64,000 bases of DNA, from positions 69,061,744 through 69,125,743 of the forward strand of contig OX393550.1 of assembly GCA_947650365.1 (NCBI GenBank), read 5' to 3'. The number at the start of each line of letters is the position of its first letter. Position 1 is the first letter of the stretch. Under the pieces are notes generated by a model, which saw nothing but the letters and a program-made list of their open reading frames with translations, was not told where the DNA came from and did not search any database. This document shows, one piece after another, positions 44,775 to 56,560 of this stretch. The stretch comes from Chamaelirium japonicum. Taxonomy: Eukaryota; Streptophyta; Magnoliopsida; Liliales; Melanthiaceae. The translations under genes were made by a program, and so were the position numbers.

Positions 44775-45778
44775 CTCATAGTCCCTGTTCTACGAAGGTA
44801 CCTGAGTATACACTTCACATCTGTCCAGTGATCTGGACCCAGATTCGACTGAAACCGACCCATCATGCCTACTGCGAAACAGATATCTGACCTTGTACAA
44901 TGCATAGCATACATTCGACTACCTAATGCAGAAGCATAAGGTATCTTCTGCATTTCTGCTCTCTCCTCAGGTGTCTTAGGACATTGATCCTTAGACAGTT
45001 TTACGCCAGGTCTAAATAGCACAAAACTCTTCTTGGAGGCTTGCATGTCAAACCTAGCCATAATCTTATCTATATATGCAGCCTGTGATAGCGAGAGACT
45101 CCTGTTCTGGCGATCACGTGTTACCTTGATCCCCAAAACATAACTCGCTTCACCTAGGTCTTTCATATCGAACTGTGTTGACAACCAGACTTTTATCGTT
45201 GACAATGTTCCAACATCATTTCCAATGAGTAGAATATCGTGTACGTAAAGTATCAAATATACCATTGTAGTCTTATCACTCCTCTTGTATACACATAGTT
45301 CATCCTCATTTTGAGTAAATCCATATGACTGGATTGACTGAGCAAAACGGATGTTCCAACTTCTAGATGCTTGCTTTAGTCCATAAATAGACTTCTGCAA
45401 CTTGCAAACTAGATGTTCCTGACCTTCTGACTCAAAACCTGGTGACTGCATCATATAAATATCTTCTTCCAAATTTCCATTGAGGAATGCTGTCTTGATA
45501 TCCATTTGCCAGATCTCCCAGTTGTAATGGGCTGCAATGGATAGGAGGATCCGAATAGACTTTATCATAGCTACCGGCGAGAAGGTTTCGTCAAACTCGA
45601 TTCCTTCTCTCTGGGTATAACCCTTGGCAACTAATCTAGCTTTATAAGTCTCGATTGTACCATCGGCTCCTCTCTTCTTCTTATACACCCACTTACACTT
45701 AATAGGTTTAATATTGGATGATGGTGTAACAAGAGTCCAGACTGCGTTATGGGACATTGATGCAATTTCTGCCTCCAT
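44750..45778 (-). pseudogene. Copia B' reverse transcriptase with YVHD
   Basis: A 342-aa uninterrupted RT frame, the most complete in the window: YTQREGIEFDETFSPVAMIK, MDIKTAFLNGNLEEDIYMMQ, SIYGLKQASRSWNIRF, MKDLGEASYVLGIKVTRDRQ and CTRSDICFAVGMMGRFQSN. The catalytic motif reads LYVHDILL: the first Asp of YVDD is His (codon at plus 45239-45241). The frame is open, but the enzyme should be inactive. Confidence 0.92.
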
Positions 45779-45787
45779 AGCTTTTTG

Positions 45788-46399
45788 CTAGTCAGAGCTG
45801 TCAGAAGCTCCCACTGCCTCATCGTAGCTCAGTGGGTCATCCTCCTGACCCTCTGGATCAACCAATAAGGTTTCTCCATAGTATCTGTCAGGAGCTCTGA
45901 TGCTTCTCCCACTGTGACGAGGTGGTGGTTTTGTTACAGGATGAATAGGTTCTACAGTTTCTAGTATATTAGTGTCTGTAATGTCAGTTCCCACTATGCT
46001 TTCGGATGCGCTCTCTGATCTAGTACCCAGTAGCTCATCCAGAACTACCTTACTAGCAGGCTTGTGGTCCATAATATAATCATGTTATAGGAAAATGACA
46101 TTCGTTGAAACGATTACCTTCTTTTCCTCAGGACCATAAAATAGTCCACCTTTAGTCTCTTTGGGATATCCTACAAACAGACATGATTTGGACTTTGGCT
46201 CCATCTTTTCCCTCTTGTCTACCCGCATATGTGCAGGACATCCCCATATTCTGAAATGCTGTAGTGTTGGGTTTTGCCTTGACCACAGTTCTCCAGGGGT
46301 CTGAGGCACTGATTTAGACGGAACGTGGTTCAGAACATATACTGTTGTCTGAAGGGCATATCCCCAAAAGGTCGTTGGTAAACAGGCATAACTCATCAT
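45788..46399 (-). pseudogene. Copia B' integrase C-terminus and linker
   Basis: Two open pieces. Piece 46085-46399 (MMSYACLPTTFWGYALQTTV, FRIWGCPAHMRVDKREKM, GYPKETKGGLFYGPEEKKV) ends at a stop. Piece 45788-46072 (MDHKPASKVVLDELLGTRSE, then KPPPRHSGRSIRAPDRYYGE) leads into RT after one more stop (SSD then TAG). The linker here is longer than in B, where the frame stops at ILETV. Confidence 0.85.
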
Positions 46400-46402
46400 G
46401 CT

Positions 46403-48229
46403 TCAAACCATGTCCAACAAGGTTCGATTCCTTCTCTCAGAGACTCCATTCTGTTGTGGGGTACCTGGAGCAGTTAACTGGGATGTTATCCCATGCTCCA
46501 CCAAATACCCAAGGAACTCGTCAGATAGGTATTCACCTCTTCGATCAGATCGAAGGGTTTTTATACATTTACCTGTCTGCTTTTCTACTTCAGCCCTGAA
46601 CTCTTTGAACATATCAAAGGATTCCGACTTCCGATGCATAAGGTAAATGTAACCATATCTTGAGTAATCATCAGTAAAAGTGATGAAGTACTCATGGCCT
46701 CCTATCGCCTTGACGCTCATGGGTCCACATACATCTGAATGGATTAACTCCAATACATCAGTAGCTCTCACTCCTTTGCCTTTGAAGGCCCTCTTGGTCA
46801 TCTTGCCTTCCAGACAGGATTCACAGGTGGGAAGGATCTCCGTAGGATCTGTTTCCAGAAGCCCGGTCTTTACCAACCTATGGATCCTGTCTAAGGCAAT
46901 ATGCCCAAGCCGTAAGTGCCACAATTGGGTTAAATTTTCTGAAGGTTTTTTATGCTTAGATGAATTAACATTAAATGCTGAAGTTATTATGTTATCTTTC
47001 TCAAATTTAGGACTGACAATATAGAGATGATTCTGAACCATTCCTTTTATTATAAAAGTTCCATTCAGTTTAAACGACACACCAGAAGCATCAAAATAAA
47101 CTGAATAACCTTCATTAACTAAAGAAGAAACATAAATTAAGTTACGTCTCAAGGACGGTACATAAAAGACATCTCTAAGAGTCAAAGTCTTATTATTCGA
47201 AAAACTAAGAGTAACATCTCCAATAGCTTCAGCAGCAGCCACGGCCTCAGTTCCCATGCTCAAGGTCACCTCTCCATCAAGCAACCTTCTGCTTTCCCGA
47301 AACCCCTGAAGAGAGTTACATGCATGGTTAGTGGATTCTGAATCCACAATCCAACTAGCAAAAGAACTATTACTTGAAAGAAATGATTCAACAACTAAGA
47401 GTTGTAGATTACCTTCGCCAGCATTCTGAGGTTTCTTGTAGTCCTTCTTCCAATGACCCTTCTGGCCACACCGGAAACACTTCGTGCCCGGTTTCTTTGA
47501 TTCTCCAGACCCAGAGGCCCCAGCAGAGTCCTGCACAGACGCTGACTTAGGTTTCTTCTTATGTTTCTTGCCTTGAGGTTTACTAGGCTTCTTGAAGGAT
47601 CTGCGTTGCACATGAAGTGCTTCGCCCTTCTGCTTGAAGCCATCCTCAGCTGCCTGGAGAGCTCCCAGAAGCTCTGCATTTGTCATAGCCAACTTGTTTA
47701 AATGAAAGTTGGTGACAAAGCCTTCAAAGGCTTTAGACAGTGACGAGAGGAAGATGTCTGTCATCACCTCGCCTTCTAGCACAATGTCCATGGTAGCTAG
47801 TTCGTTCTGGAACCCAAACATTTTTATCATGTGTTCCCAAACCAGCGTCCCATTGGACATCTTAGTGCCGACGAGTTTCTTGATGGTAAGGTATCGTGTA
47901 ACACGATTGTGACCTTCAAACATCTCATTCAGATACAACATCATGTCAGAAGCGTCGGGCATCTCCTCGACTTGCTTCTGCAGAGTTGTTTGCAAGGATG
48001 CTATAATATAGCATTTACATATTTCATTAGATTCCTTCTAGTTAGTAAAAGCCTTTAACTGTGCCTCTGTGGCATCGGGTCCTGGCAAATCCGGCTCAGG
48101 GTCATTCAGGGCTGTCATGTGTTTACCTATCCTTAAGACCAGGTACAGGTTGCGCTTCCAGTCCTTATAGTTGGGACCGATAAGTTTGTGGTCATTTAGG
48201 ATAGCGGACAAGGGGTCTAACTTGGTCAT
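46403..48229 (-). pseudogene. Copia B' gag-protease-integrase
   Basis: A 530-aa open piece (46403-47995) spans gag, protease and most of integrase, preceded by the N-terminal gag piece from the ATG at 48229, which stops at TAG (48038-48040). The zinc knuckle reads CFRCGQKGHWKKDY (last Cys is Tyr), and the protease site reads VDSESTNHAC (Gly of DSG is Glu). The integrase zinc motif and triad residues (HSDVCGP, LRSDRRGEY, NGVSERRNRTLLD) are present. The frame ends with a TGA where B has CGA, directly after LLDMV. Confidence 0.92.
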
Positions 48230-48775
48230 CTGAAAATAAAAGACTGAATAATGAGAATGCATGAAAACTTATTTTTTTTGGATTTTTAAAACAAGCTAAT
48301 TATATCCATATGACAACGCTACCCTCAAGCGAAGCCATCTCTATGGATTAATTAACCATGTATGCAAGATCTCGGAGTAGGCTACACCTGTCCGAGGGGG
48401 CAGTGTGCAGGTCTTCCGCTTACATGGGTCTTTCCCTTGATCCTATCCAAATCTGCCAACTACGAGCTTTGATGGACCATGGTTATCTTTTGACCAGTAC
48501 CACATGATCACCATTGTCTTCGCAACGAATACCTCACGTGTACTTATGATGCGTACCCACGAGCTTAGGCAATTACGGCACGGGAATTCTAACGGCCCCC
48601 CCGAGGGTGAGTAAAGCCTGAACACTTGGCACCGTAACTATCATGTCCCGAAGGAGATCACTAAGTAGCTTGGCATAGAAAAAACACAGCTCTCACCCGA
48701 GGGGGTTGTTGAGTTATGCCCTTCCACCCGAGTACGAAGTGTTTAGCCGTGGAGGCCAGAGGATCTCTAAGAGTA

Positions 48776-49561
48776 CACATTACTTGGCTACCTGAACTAC
48801 CACGAGGGCGGTTACCACCTAAACTTTTAGCTAGCTACCGGATTCGCACGTGTTAGAACCATATAGAGACACCGATGAATCCATAAGCTTTGTACTAACC
48901 CTAAGCCTGATCTAGAGACAAACTCACAAGCAAGATAGATAATCACATTATCATCGGGATTCTCTAAATACTAAATAAAGAGAAACAACTGAAATAGCAT
49001 CCAAACTGAATCAAGTCCAGGGTCTGACCCCTGAACCTGAATGACACAGCCAAGATATCCTGCTCTTCCGTTCTGCACAATCTCTGACGATGATCCCCAT
49101 CATCGCCAACGTGCACGCTTTCGTCGGGTCTTTGCACGCCATGGTACCGCTTGCCCGAACCATGGATGTAGCATCATCTCCTTATTCCTGTGATCAAAAA
49201 ACTAACACGCTCCGAGGAAGTGCTCGTTCGTGTACAATTTCGCTGGAAAGAAAAGAAAACAATCCTAGAAACATGGCCAGGGAACCTAGGATGGTCAACC
49301 CCCACCCTCGCCCATCTAGAGCCTTAAAATCCACAAGCACAATAATAATCAATACAAAAATTAAATCCGGGGTCCAACCCCCGGATGCATGCAATCACAG
49401 ATTACTATTCAGCACGGCACCTGCAAAAAAACGATACATAGCACAATCCATATGCATGATCTACATCGAACCCCGACGAAAACATATGTCATCATATATT
49501 CCCATGATGTTTTCACGAATTCATGCATGAAACATACACCAAAGCGTGCTCTGATACCAAT
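48776..49561 (-). other. Copia A leader with primer-binding site
   Basis: Non-coding. The minus strand next to the LTR reads ATTGGTATCAGAGC (plus 49548-49561), the initiator-tRNA-Met primer site. It shares short blocks with the B leader but differs elsewhere. Its continuation on the gag side is the short segment 33020-33121, now 15 kb away because of the B array. Confidence 0.8.
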
Positions 49562-51516
49562 TGTTAGAATTGGATCCGCTTATCAGAGTCGCAGTGGAAG
49601 CAAAAGATAGATCCGAAGATCATACGGTGTATGTTTCATTACAATTAATTCTACAAAATAATCTACATGCAAATCTATGATCTTAGTATATGTGTGGACA
49701 CCCTAGAGGCATACTACGATCTACGAAAGACATGCATGCATCTAGTTAGGTGTTTAGAATCATCACACCTTATGGATCTATGATCTGGAGATGACGGAAT
49801 GATAAAGAATCGCACTTGAATCGCAAGGAAAACTGTCGGATAGCACCTTGTCCTTTGCGAATTGAAGAATCCTCGAAATCCCGTCTCTGAGTGCAGGGAT
49901 TACGAGCCGACGGAGGAATCCGTTGCGAAGACGATGGCGAGACATGAGATTTTCTCCTCCTCTTTCTTCTTTCTTCCTTCTCCTTCCTTCCTCTTTCTTC
50001 TCCCTTCTTCTTCCTCTCTTTTCCTTGGTCGAAACCACAAAGGAGGAGCAAAGGGGGGGGGGGTTCGGATTTTTGGAGGAGAGGAGCACTGGGCCGGCCC
50101 TCCCTCTCCCTATTCTACTTATAGGGCCGGTCCCCCATGGCTTCAAGGAAGCTAGGGCCGGCCCTAGATAGATTAGGATAGAGAGGGGTCAGTTTTTAGG
50201 GATTTCCAGTGTCTATCATGAAGCCTGGACGAAAACGCCCTTCACGAAAAGTGGAAAACTGAAAGAGAGACTGAGCGAGGTGCGCTACTCGGAATCGAGT
50301 TCCGTCAGTGCCTATGAGCTCCTGGAATTATTCCGCTCATTCTAAGATCCATAGTCATTGTGTTCTGTACCATATTTCAGTATTTATCAAAATACTCCTA
50401 CGGCCTGTAACACATATGAATTAGGTTCTTAGCTTTCGGGCTTGCGCTGCATCGCGCTACTTCGCATCCAACGTATCCTACTAGGTCGGGGAACAATTCC
50501 TATACGCAACGACAGGGTGGAACCTTCAGGGTTTGGGATCTCTAGTTCTAACCGGATCCCTGATTAACTGTTCCGGTGACACACCGAAAGTTCTGTTAAT
50601 CAGCCCTAATCTGATTAACCTGCTTAGCCACCCAGAGTGCGACGCGAGTTGAACTCTAGTGATCCTAAACTTATGTTACTCCCTCGTAACCATATTCTCT
50701 ACTATACTCCGATAATCCTTAGTTCCTCCTATTACTGGTGCCATGATACGACTCTGGCGGTGGGGAGCACCGTCAGATCCCGATCGATCATCTGACTAGG
50801 GTTTGATGACTTGTCATCTATAACACCACACACCTTCCGGTGCTATGCCTAACATCCGGAACATCGTCAATCATACTGACAACCACCAGGCCTGGGTTAA
50901 CTGTGTGGACATATTGACTCATCAAAACGCACCCATCTAACACTGGACGTCGGATAACCTGTAGGGATTACATGTCACTCAAGCGCCAGTCGGGTAACCC
51001 AACGTACCGTGGTATTGGACTATGGAAGGTTCACACACGTTGGCACATCAAAGCACCACACAACTGGTTGGCCCAGTGAACATGGTCCCTCAGGGTTAAG
51101 GACATATTATCTATAGTAGTAAGACGGTTTATGCACCAGTGTCTGAATCACTGAACTGTGCACCGTCTTGGTTCCTGTTCAACACGATCATCGTGCTTGG
51201 TTAGGTGAATGAGAATCCCACGTTCCCGTGGTGGAGAATTCACCACATCCTCTACCTGCCAATAGCTTGTTCTCGGTGAAGCGACCGTCATCACCTAAGC
51301 TGTGAACTAGTTCTAGGTCTACACAAAACTGGTCCACTGGGTCTCCCAAGCATGGACCCTCCATGCGCCTCAGTGGCCTACTGTATTCCCTAGAGTCCTT
51401 TTATTATATGAGTATTATCATATACCAGAGTAGTATTCTAATTAAAGCAATAACCAAAGTCATCTTTATTAATGTTAATACAGAAAATCCACGCTAAGGA
51501 CACACGAGCTACAACA
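49562..51516 (-). repeat. 5' LTR of copia A
   Basis: 1955 bp, aligned end to end with 27104-29058. Plus-strand ends TGTTAGAATTGG and GAGCTACAACA. The GGGCCGGCCC motifs, pyrimidine tract and CACCCAGAGTGCGACGC block are conserved. Confidence 0.92.
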
Positions 51517-51520
51517 AAAA

Positions 51521-51746
51521 CATCCTCCCAACTTTTTTTTTTCTTCGATTTATTTCGTTGCAATCTATTTTTTGCTACCGATCTGATGAACTTCTGTAGG
51601 CGTTTAGAGGATCGATTTCGTAGGCGACTAAAACATCCTCCCAACTTTTTTTTTTCTTCGATTTATTTCGTTGCAATCTATTTTTTGCTACCGATCTGAT
51701 GAACTTCTGTAGGCGTCTAGGGGATCAATTATGTAGGCAACTGCAA
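51521..51746. repeat. 113-bp tandem duplication at the copia A insertion edge
   Basis: Two units start at 51521 and 51634. Both begin CATCCTCCCAACTTTT and contain GTTGCAATCTATTTTTTGCT, CTGATGAACTTCTGTAGGCG and GGATC. The first unit starts at the last base of A's target duplication. No coding potential. Confidence 0.9.
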
Positions 51747-52140
51747 TTCTTATTTCCTTTTGATGAGCCCTTCATGTTTATTTGTTGTCAGTGGTCGTCT
51801 TTGGATGTTGGTTAGCGACTACGATTGAGTGAGTATATGTAATTCTGAATTCTAACTTGTCTATAACTTATCGAATAAAAAGGTCGTCATGGCTAATGAA
51901 TTGGGGATGAGGTTGGAGATTCGGAGTTGCACCAGCTCTTTATGTAATTTTTTTTCTTTCTTTTTTAATCTGTTGGAGAGTTGGTCAAGTGAACAACTCT
52001 TTTTTTTTTTCTGCTTTCTTTTTCGCCCCCGATGCTCTCTATTTGATGGTGTTATAATACTAGTACTAGTCCTATGCAATGCCCGAATGGTTGTGATGCC
52101 AGAGCGTACATTTGATATGGAATCCAACTTCCCTTCATGT

Positions 52141-52142
<2 letters not shown>
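51747..52142. other. Spacer, nothing recognised
   Basis: T-rich sequence with homopolymer runs. ATACTAGTACTAGTCCTATG near 52060 is a small palindromic motif. No gene seen. Confidence 0.4.

Positions 52143-52144
<2 letters not shown>

Positions 52145-52214
<70 letters not shown>
52145..52214. repeat. (TA)n(GA)n microsatellite
   Basis: About 40 bases of TA repeats followed by about 30 bases of GA repeats at the left end of the inverted-repeat element. Confidence 0.95.
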
Positions 52215-52217
<3 letters not shown>

Positions 52218-52328
52218 CGGGGTATGAGCTGACAGCCCATTTGAGCATTTGGGCTGTCAGCTCACAGCCCTCCGATCGTAATCAACGACCGTCCGATTAA
52301 ATGTAAAATAAAAACACCGAACCAACCA

Positions 52329-52384
<56 letters not shown>

Positions 52385-52739
52385 TCGCTGAAGGCCGACC
52401 CCCGACCCTGACCCCTGCGCCGACGGTCCCCTCCGACCCCGGTCCCCTCCGGCGCCTGCCTTCGGCCCGGCCCCCTCCGACCCCGGTCCTGCAGTCCGGC
52501 GCCCATCTCCGGTGCTGCACTCAGCCCCCACCGGCACTCGCACTGAAGCCCGACCACCGGCGCGGTCACGCCGGCCGGAAAGGGGCGCTGCACTCAGCCC
52601 ATCTCCTTCCCCTTCGCCAGTCCTGATCGCACTCTGGCCGGCAGCTGCAATCGGACGGGCTGCTGCTGCTGCTGGAGCCGGAGCCGGAGGGTGCTGCCGG
52701 AGACGGAGGTGCTGCCGGACGGGACCGGAGCCAGAGCGA

Positions 52740-52915
52740 GAGAGAGAGCCGGAGCCGGGGCTGCAGCCGAACGGGGTGCTGACGGAACCGGAGCCGGACG
52801 TACGGGGTGCTGACGGAGGAAGGGAGCCGGAGCCGGACGGGGTGCTGACGGAGCTGAAGCCGGGGCCGGAGGAAGGGAGCCGGAGCCGCAGCCGGACGGG
52901 GTGGTGGCGTTGCTG
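52740..52915. repeat. GC-rich imperfect tandem repeats
   Basis: Repeated units built from CCGGAGCCGGA, CGGGGTGCTGACGGA and GGAAGGGAGCCGGAGCCG, followed by (TGC)n. This generates long low-complexity frames on both strands, none of which looks like a protein. Confidence 0.8.
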
Positions 52916-53071
52916 CTGCTGCTGCTCGAGAGCGAGAGAGAGAGAGAGGACGAACAACTGTGTTAACAGCTCACAGTTGTTTTTTTTTTTTTGGTGGACG
53001 GTCTGATCAAGGCAATCGGACGGTTGCCGCTGACAGCTTATTTGAGCAATTGGGCTGCATCTCATACCCCG

Positions 53072-54050
<979 letters not shown>

Positions 54051-54054
54051 CCCC

Positions 54055-54055
54055 C

Positions 54056-54106
<51 letters not shown>

Positions 54107-54300
54107 ACCGCCCCCCCTTCTTTCTCCCTCTCTCTCGATCTCGGAAGTCGGAGAACCCCCCCCCCCCCTCGCGCCCCCTGCCCCTCTTTCTCTCTCGGAA
54201 ACCGGCCCCCCCTTCTCTCTCCCTCTCTCTCTCGATCTCGAAAGTCGGAGACCCCCCGCCCCTGTGTCTCTAAAATCTCTCTCTCTCCCCCACCGATCAC

Positions 54301-54331
<31 letters not shown>

Positions 54332-54443
54332 TGAAGCCGGCCCGCCCCCCCGCCCCCTTCTCTCTCTCTCTCTCTGAAGCCGGCCCGCCCCCCCCCGCCC
54401 CCTTCTCTCTCTCTCTCTCTGAAGCCGGCCCGCCCCCACGCCC

Positions 54444-54515
<72 letters not shown>
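54055..54515. repeat. (CT)n with interspersed GC-rich tandem units
   Basis: Long CT runs alternate with units such as GAAGCCGGCCCGCCCCCC, GGAAACCG(G)CCCCCC and GGAAGTCGGAGACCCCC. The GAAGCCGGCCCGCC unit occurs three times between 54330 and 54440 with a period near 47. Low complexity; frames read here are artefacts. Confidence 0.9.
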
Positions 54516-54516
<1 letters not shown>

Positions 54517-54564
54517 GTCGGAGACCCCCGCCCGTCGGGGACGATCGGCTTCCGGAGGTGTGAA

Positions 54565-55020
54565 GTCTCAGGTCCTCTCTCTCTCCCTCTCACGGTTCCT
54601 CTGTTTTTTTTTTCCTGTGAAGCTGCCCCCCCTCCCCTCCCATTGGATGACAGGGAAACGGACGACTGTGATCGAGTCTTCCCCGATCTGCACAGGAAGC
54701 CGCCCCCCTCCCCCCTCCGGCAATGATCGACAGTGCCCGCCTCCTCCGCCACTGCCCTCTACCGCAGCCCAACGCCCCCCCTCCACAGGCATAGTCTCAG
54801 GTCCTCTCTCTCTCTCTCTCACGGTTCCTCTGTTTTTTTTTTTCCTGTGAAGCTGCCCCCCCTCCCCTCCCATTGGATGACAGGGAAACGGACGACTGTG
54901 ATTGAGTCTTCCCTGATCTGCACAGGAAGCCGCCCCCCTCCCCCCTCCGACAATGACCGACAGTGCCCGCCTCCTCCGCCACTGCCCTCTACCGCAGCCC
55001 AACGTCCCCCCTCCACAGGT
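54565..55020. repeat. 229-bp tandem duplication
   Basis: Two units start at 54565 and 54794. Both begin GTCTCAGGTCCTCTCTCTC and contain CACGGTTCCTCTG, CATTGGATGACAGGGAAACG, GATCTGCACAGGAAGCCGCC and CTCCGCCACTGCCCTCTACC. The units are nearly identical, so the duplication is recent. CT tracts border both. Confidence 0.95.
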
Positions 55021-55024
55021 ATCA

Positions 55025-55074
<50 letters not shown>

Positions 55075-55078
55075 GCCT
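55021..55078. repeat. (CT)n microsatellite
   Basis: About 45 bases of uninterrupted CT repeats after the 229-bp duplication. Confidence 0.95.
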
Positions 55079-56520
55079 GTCCATTGCGAAGCCGGCGGTG
55101 GCAAACCCTGCCTCCCTTATCTCCATTGCCGATTTCCAGATTAGAAAAAACCTTATGTCCCACCCCACACAGTACACCTTTTTAGGGTTTTTTATGTCTC
55201 TTTGCCTCTCTAATTCCTCTAGCTCTGCACTGATTTATTCTGTAAATGGGTTTTGATTCTCCTCAGTCTTATGTAAGTGGGCTTTTATTCTTATGCATTT
55301 TGTTTTTTCTGATTTGGCAACTCTCTCTTTTATTGCGATTTCTCTTGCGACGGGATAGGCAGCCAAGGGGAGGGGTGATCAGCTCCGCCTCCCGCTTCTT
55401 TTTCAATGGAATGGTAGTGAGGTGGAGACGATTGATTGGATCAGCTCTCCTCCTCCGTTGATGGGTTTGCCCTCCCCCCTTCTTTCTATGAATTAACACC
55501 TTTTTATGAATTCTAAATGCATTCAGTTATTAGCAAATTTTAGCCTTTTGATGAATTTGCTAAAAACTGAATTCATAAAAAATCAGCACCTTAGAGGAGA
55601 CTGCAAGAGAGAGAGGATCAAGCGATGGAGGTGTTGAATTCTAGGTTATGAATTCAAGAGTGGGATTTTTTTTTAAGATAGCTACCCGCCTATTGAGCAA
55701 ATCATCTTACCCTAGACATGCAAATTTGCTAATCCTTATTCCCTTTTCTCTCATCTTTTTTTTTTTTTCTCTTTCGCTTCCCTGATCGGATAATTTAAGG
55801 AAAATGGCAATACCTACATCATATACAACAGAGAGAAATTAAACATATAAAACATGCTGGTTTTAAAAAACATGCCTGTTGAAAGACAGGTTTTGCGCTG
55901 AGGATAAAACCCGTCTTTCATTCATGCATTTTTTTTTTATAATCCATTTGCTACACTCTTTTTTTCAGTAGGGCCGGCGGCGGGGAATCGGGGGATGAGC
56001 TGCACGTCCTGGTGGTGGACAACAGCTCCGGCGACCTTTGGGTGCTTAGCTGGCCATTCACATGAAGGTGAGTGATTGCTCTCTTTGCTACTCATTTTTT
56101 TGTTGAGTCGGGCTAATTGCTTTCTTTCCTACTCATTGTTTTTGTTGAGTCTGGGCTAATCTGGATTTCATTCTATATGAGCAGTTGCACTTTTCCAAAA
56201 TATTTATGAGGTGGTTTGAAAATTTTATGAATAGTTTAAGGTATGTTATTGCATCTGGATTTCGTTATTGCACGGGTGTGATGCTGTGCATGTTCCATGT
56301 GATCCGAGGGCAGATGATTGAATGTATGTGTTTGTTCTTTTGGTATGTTGTGTACAATTTCCTATTGAAGTATGGAAGAAAAGGATAAAACTGAAAGCTG
56401 ACAATTTGTGGATATATGAATTGGATAGTTTAAGTTAATGAACTTATCTTATATATGAATTGGGCATCAGACTTGAATTGTGTGTGAGATGCTTATTGGG
56501 TTGTCTGGCAATAGGTAATG

Positions 56521-56560
<40 letters not shown>

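Larger units (their letters stand above)
44251..48775 (-). mobile_element. Copia B': second interior copy, 5' end deleted
   Basis: Near-identical to the B interior from the purine tract through RNase H, RT, integrase, protease and gag, and about 500 bases of leader. At 48,775, after GGATCTCTAAGAGT, it departs from B and continues as A leader. Its own primer site, about 1.2 kb of leader and the 5' LTR are missing. It lacks the 1.1-kb transposon present in B's RT. Confidence 0.88.
27104..51516 (-). mobile_element. Copia A: 24.4-kb insertion containing nested B copies
   Basis: Bounded by 1955-bp LTRs (27104-29058 and 49562-51516) and by AAAAC on both sides (27099-27103 and 51517-51521), a standard 5-bp target duplication. 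The primer site for initiator tRNA-Met (minus ATTGGTATCAGAGC, plus 49548-49561) sits inside the right LTR. A purine tract (minus CCAAGTGGAAGAT, plus 29059-29071) sits inside the left LTR. A's own interior is 29059-33121 plus 48776-49561. Everything between belongs to family B. About 18 mismatches in the first ~290 LTR bases (roughly 6%) make A older than B. Confidence 0.9.

Noticed and set aside
52262..53065. 267-residue minus-strand frame and 164-residue plus-strand frame
   Set aside because: Produced by GC-rich tandem repeats and microsatellites inside the inverted-repeat element; poly-RE and poly-SL stretches show they are artefacts.
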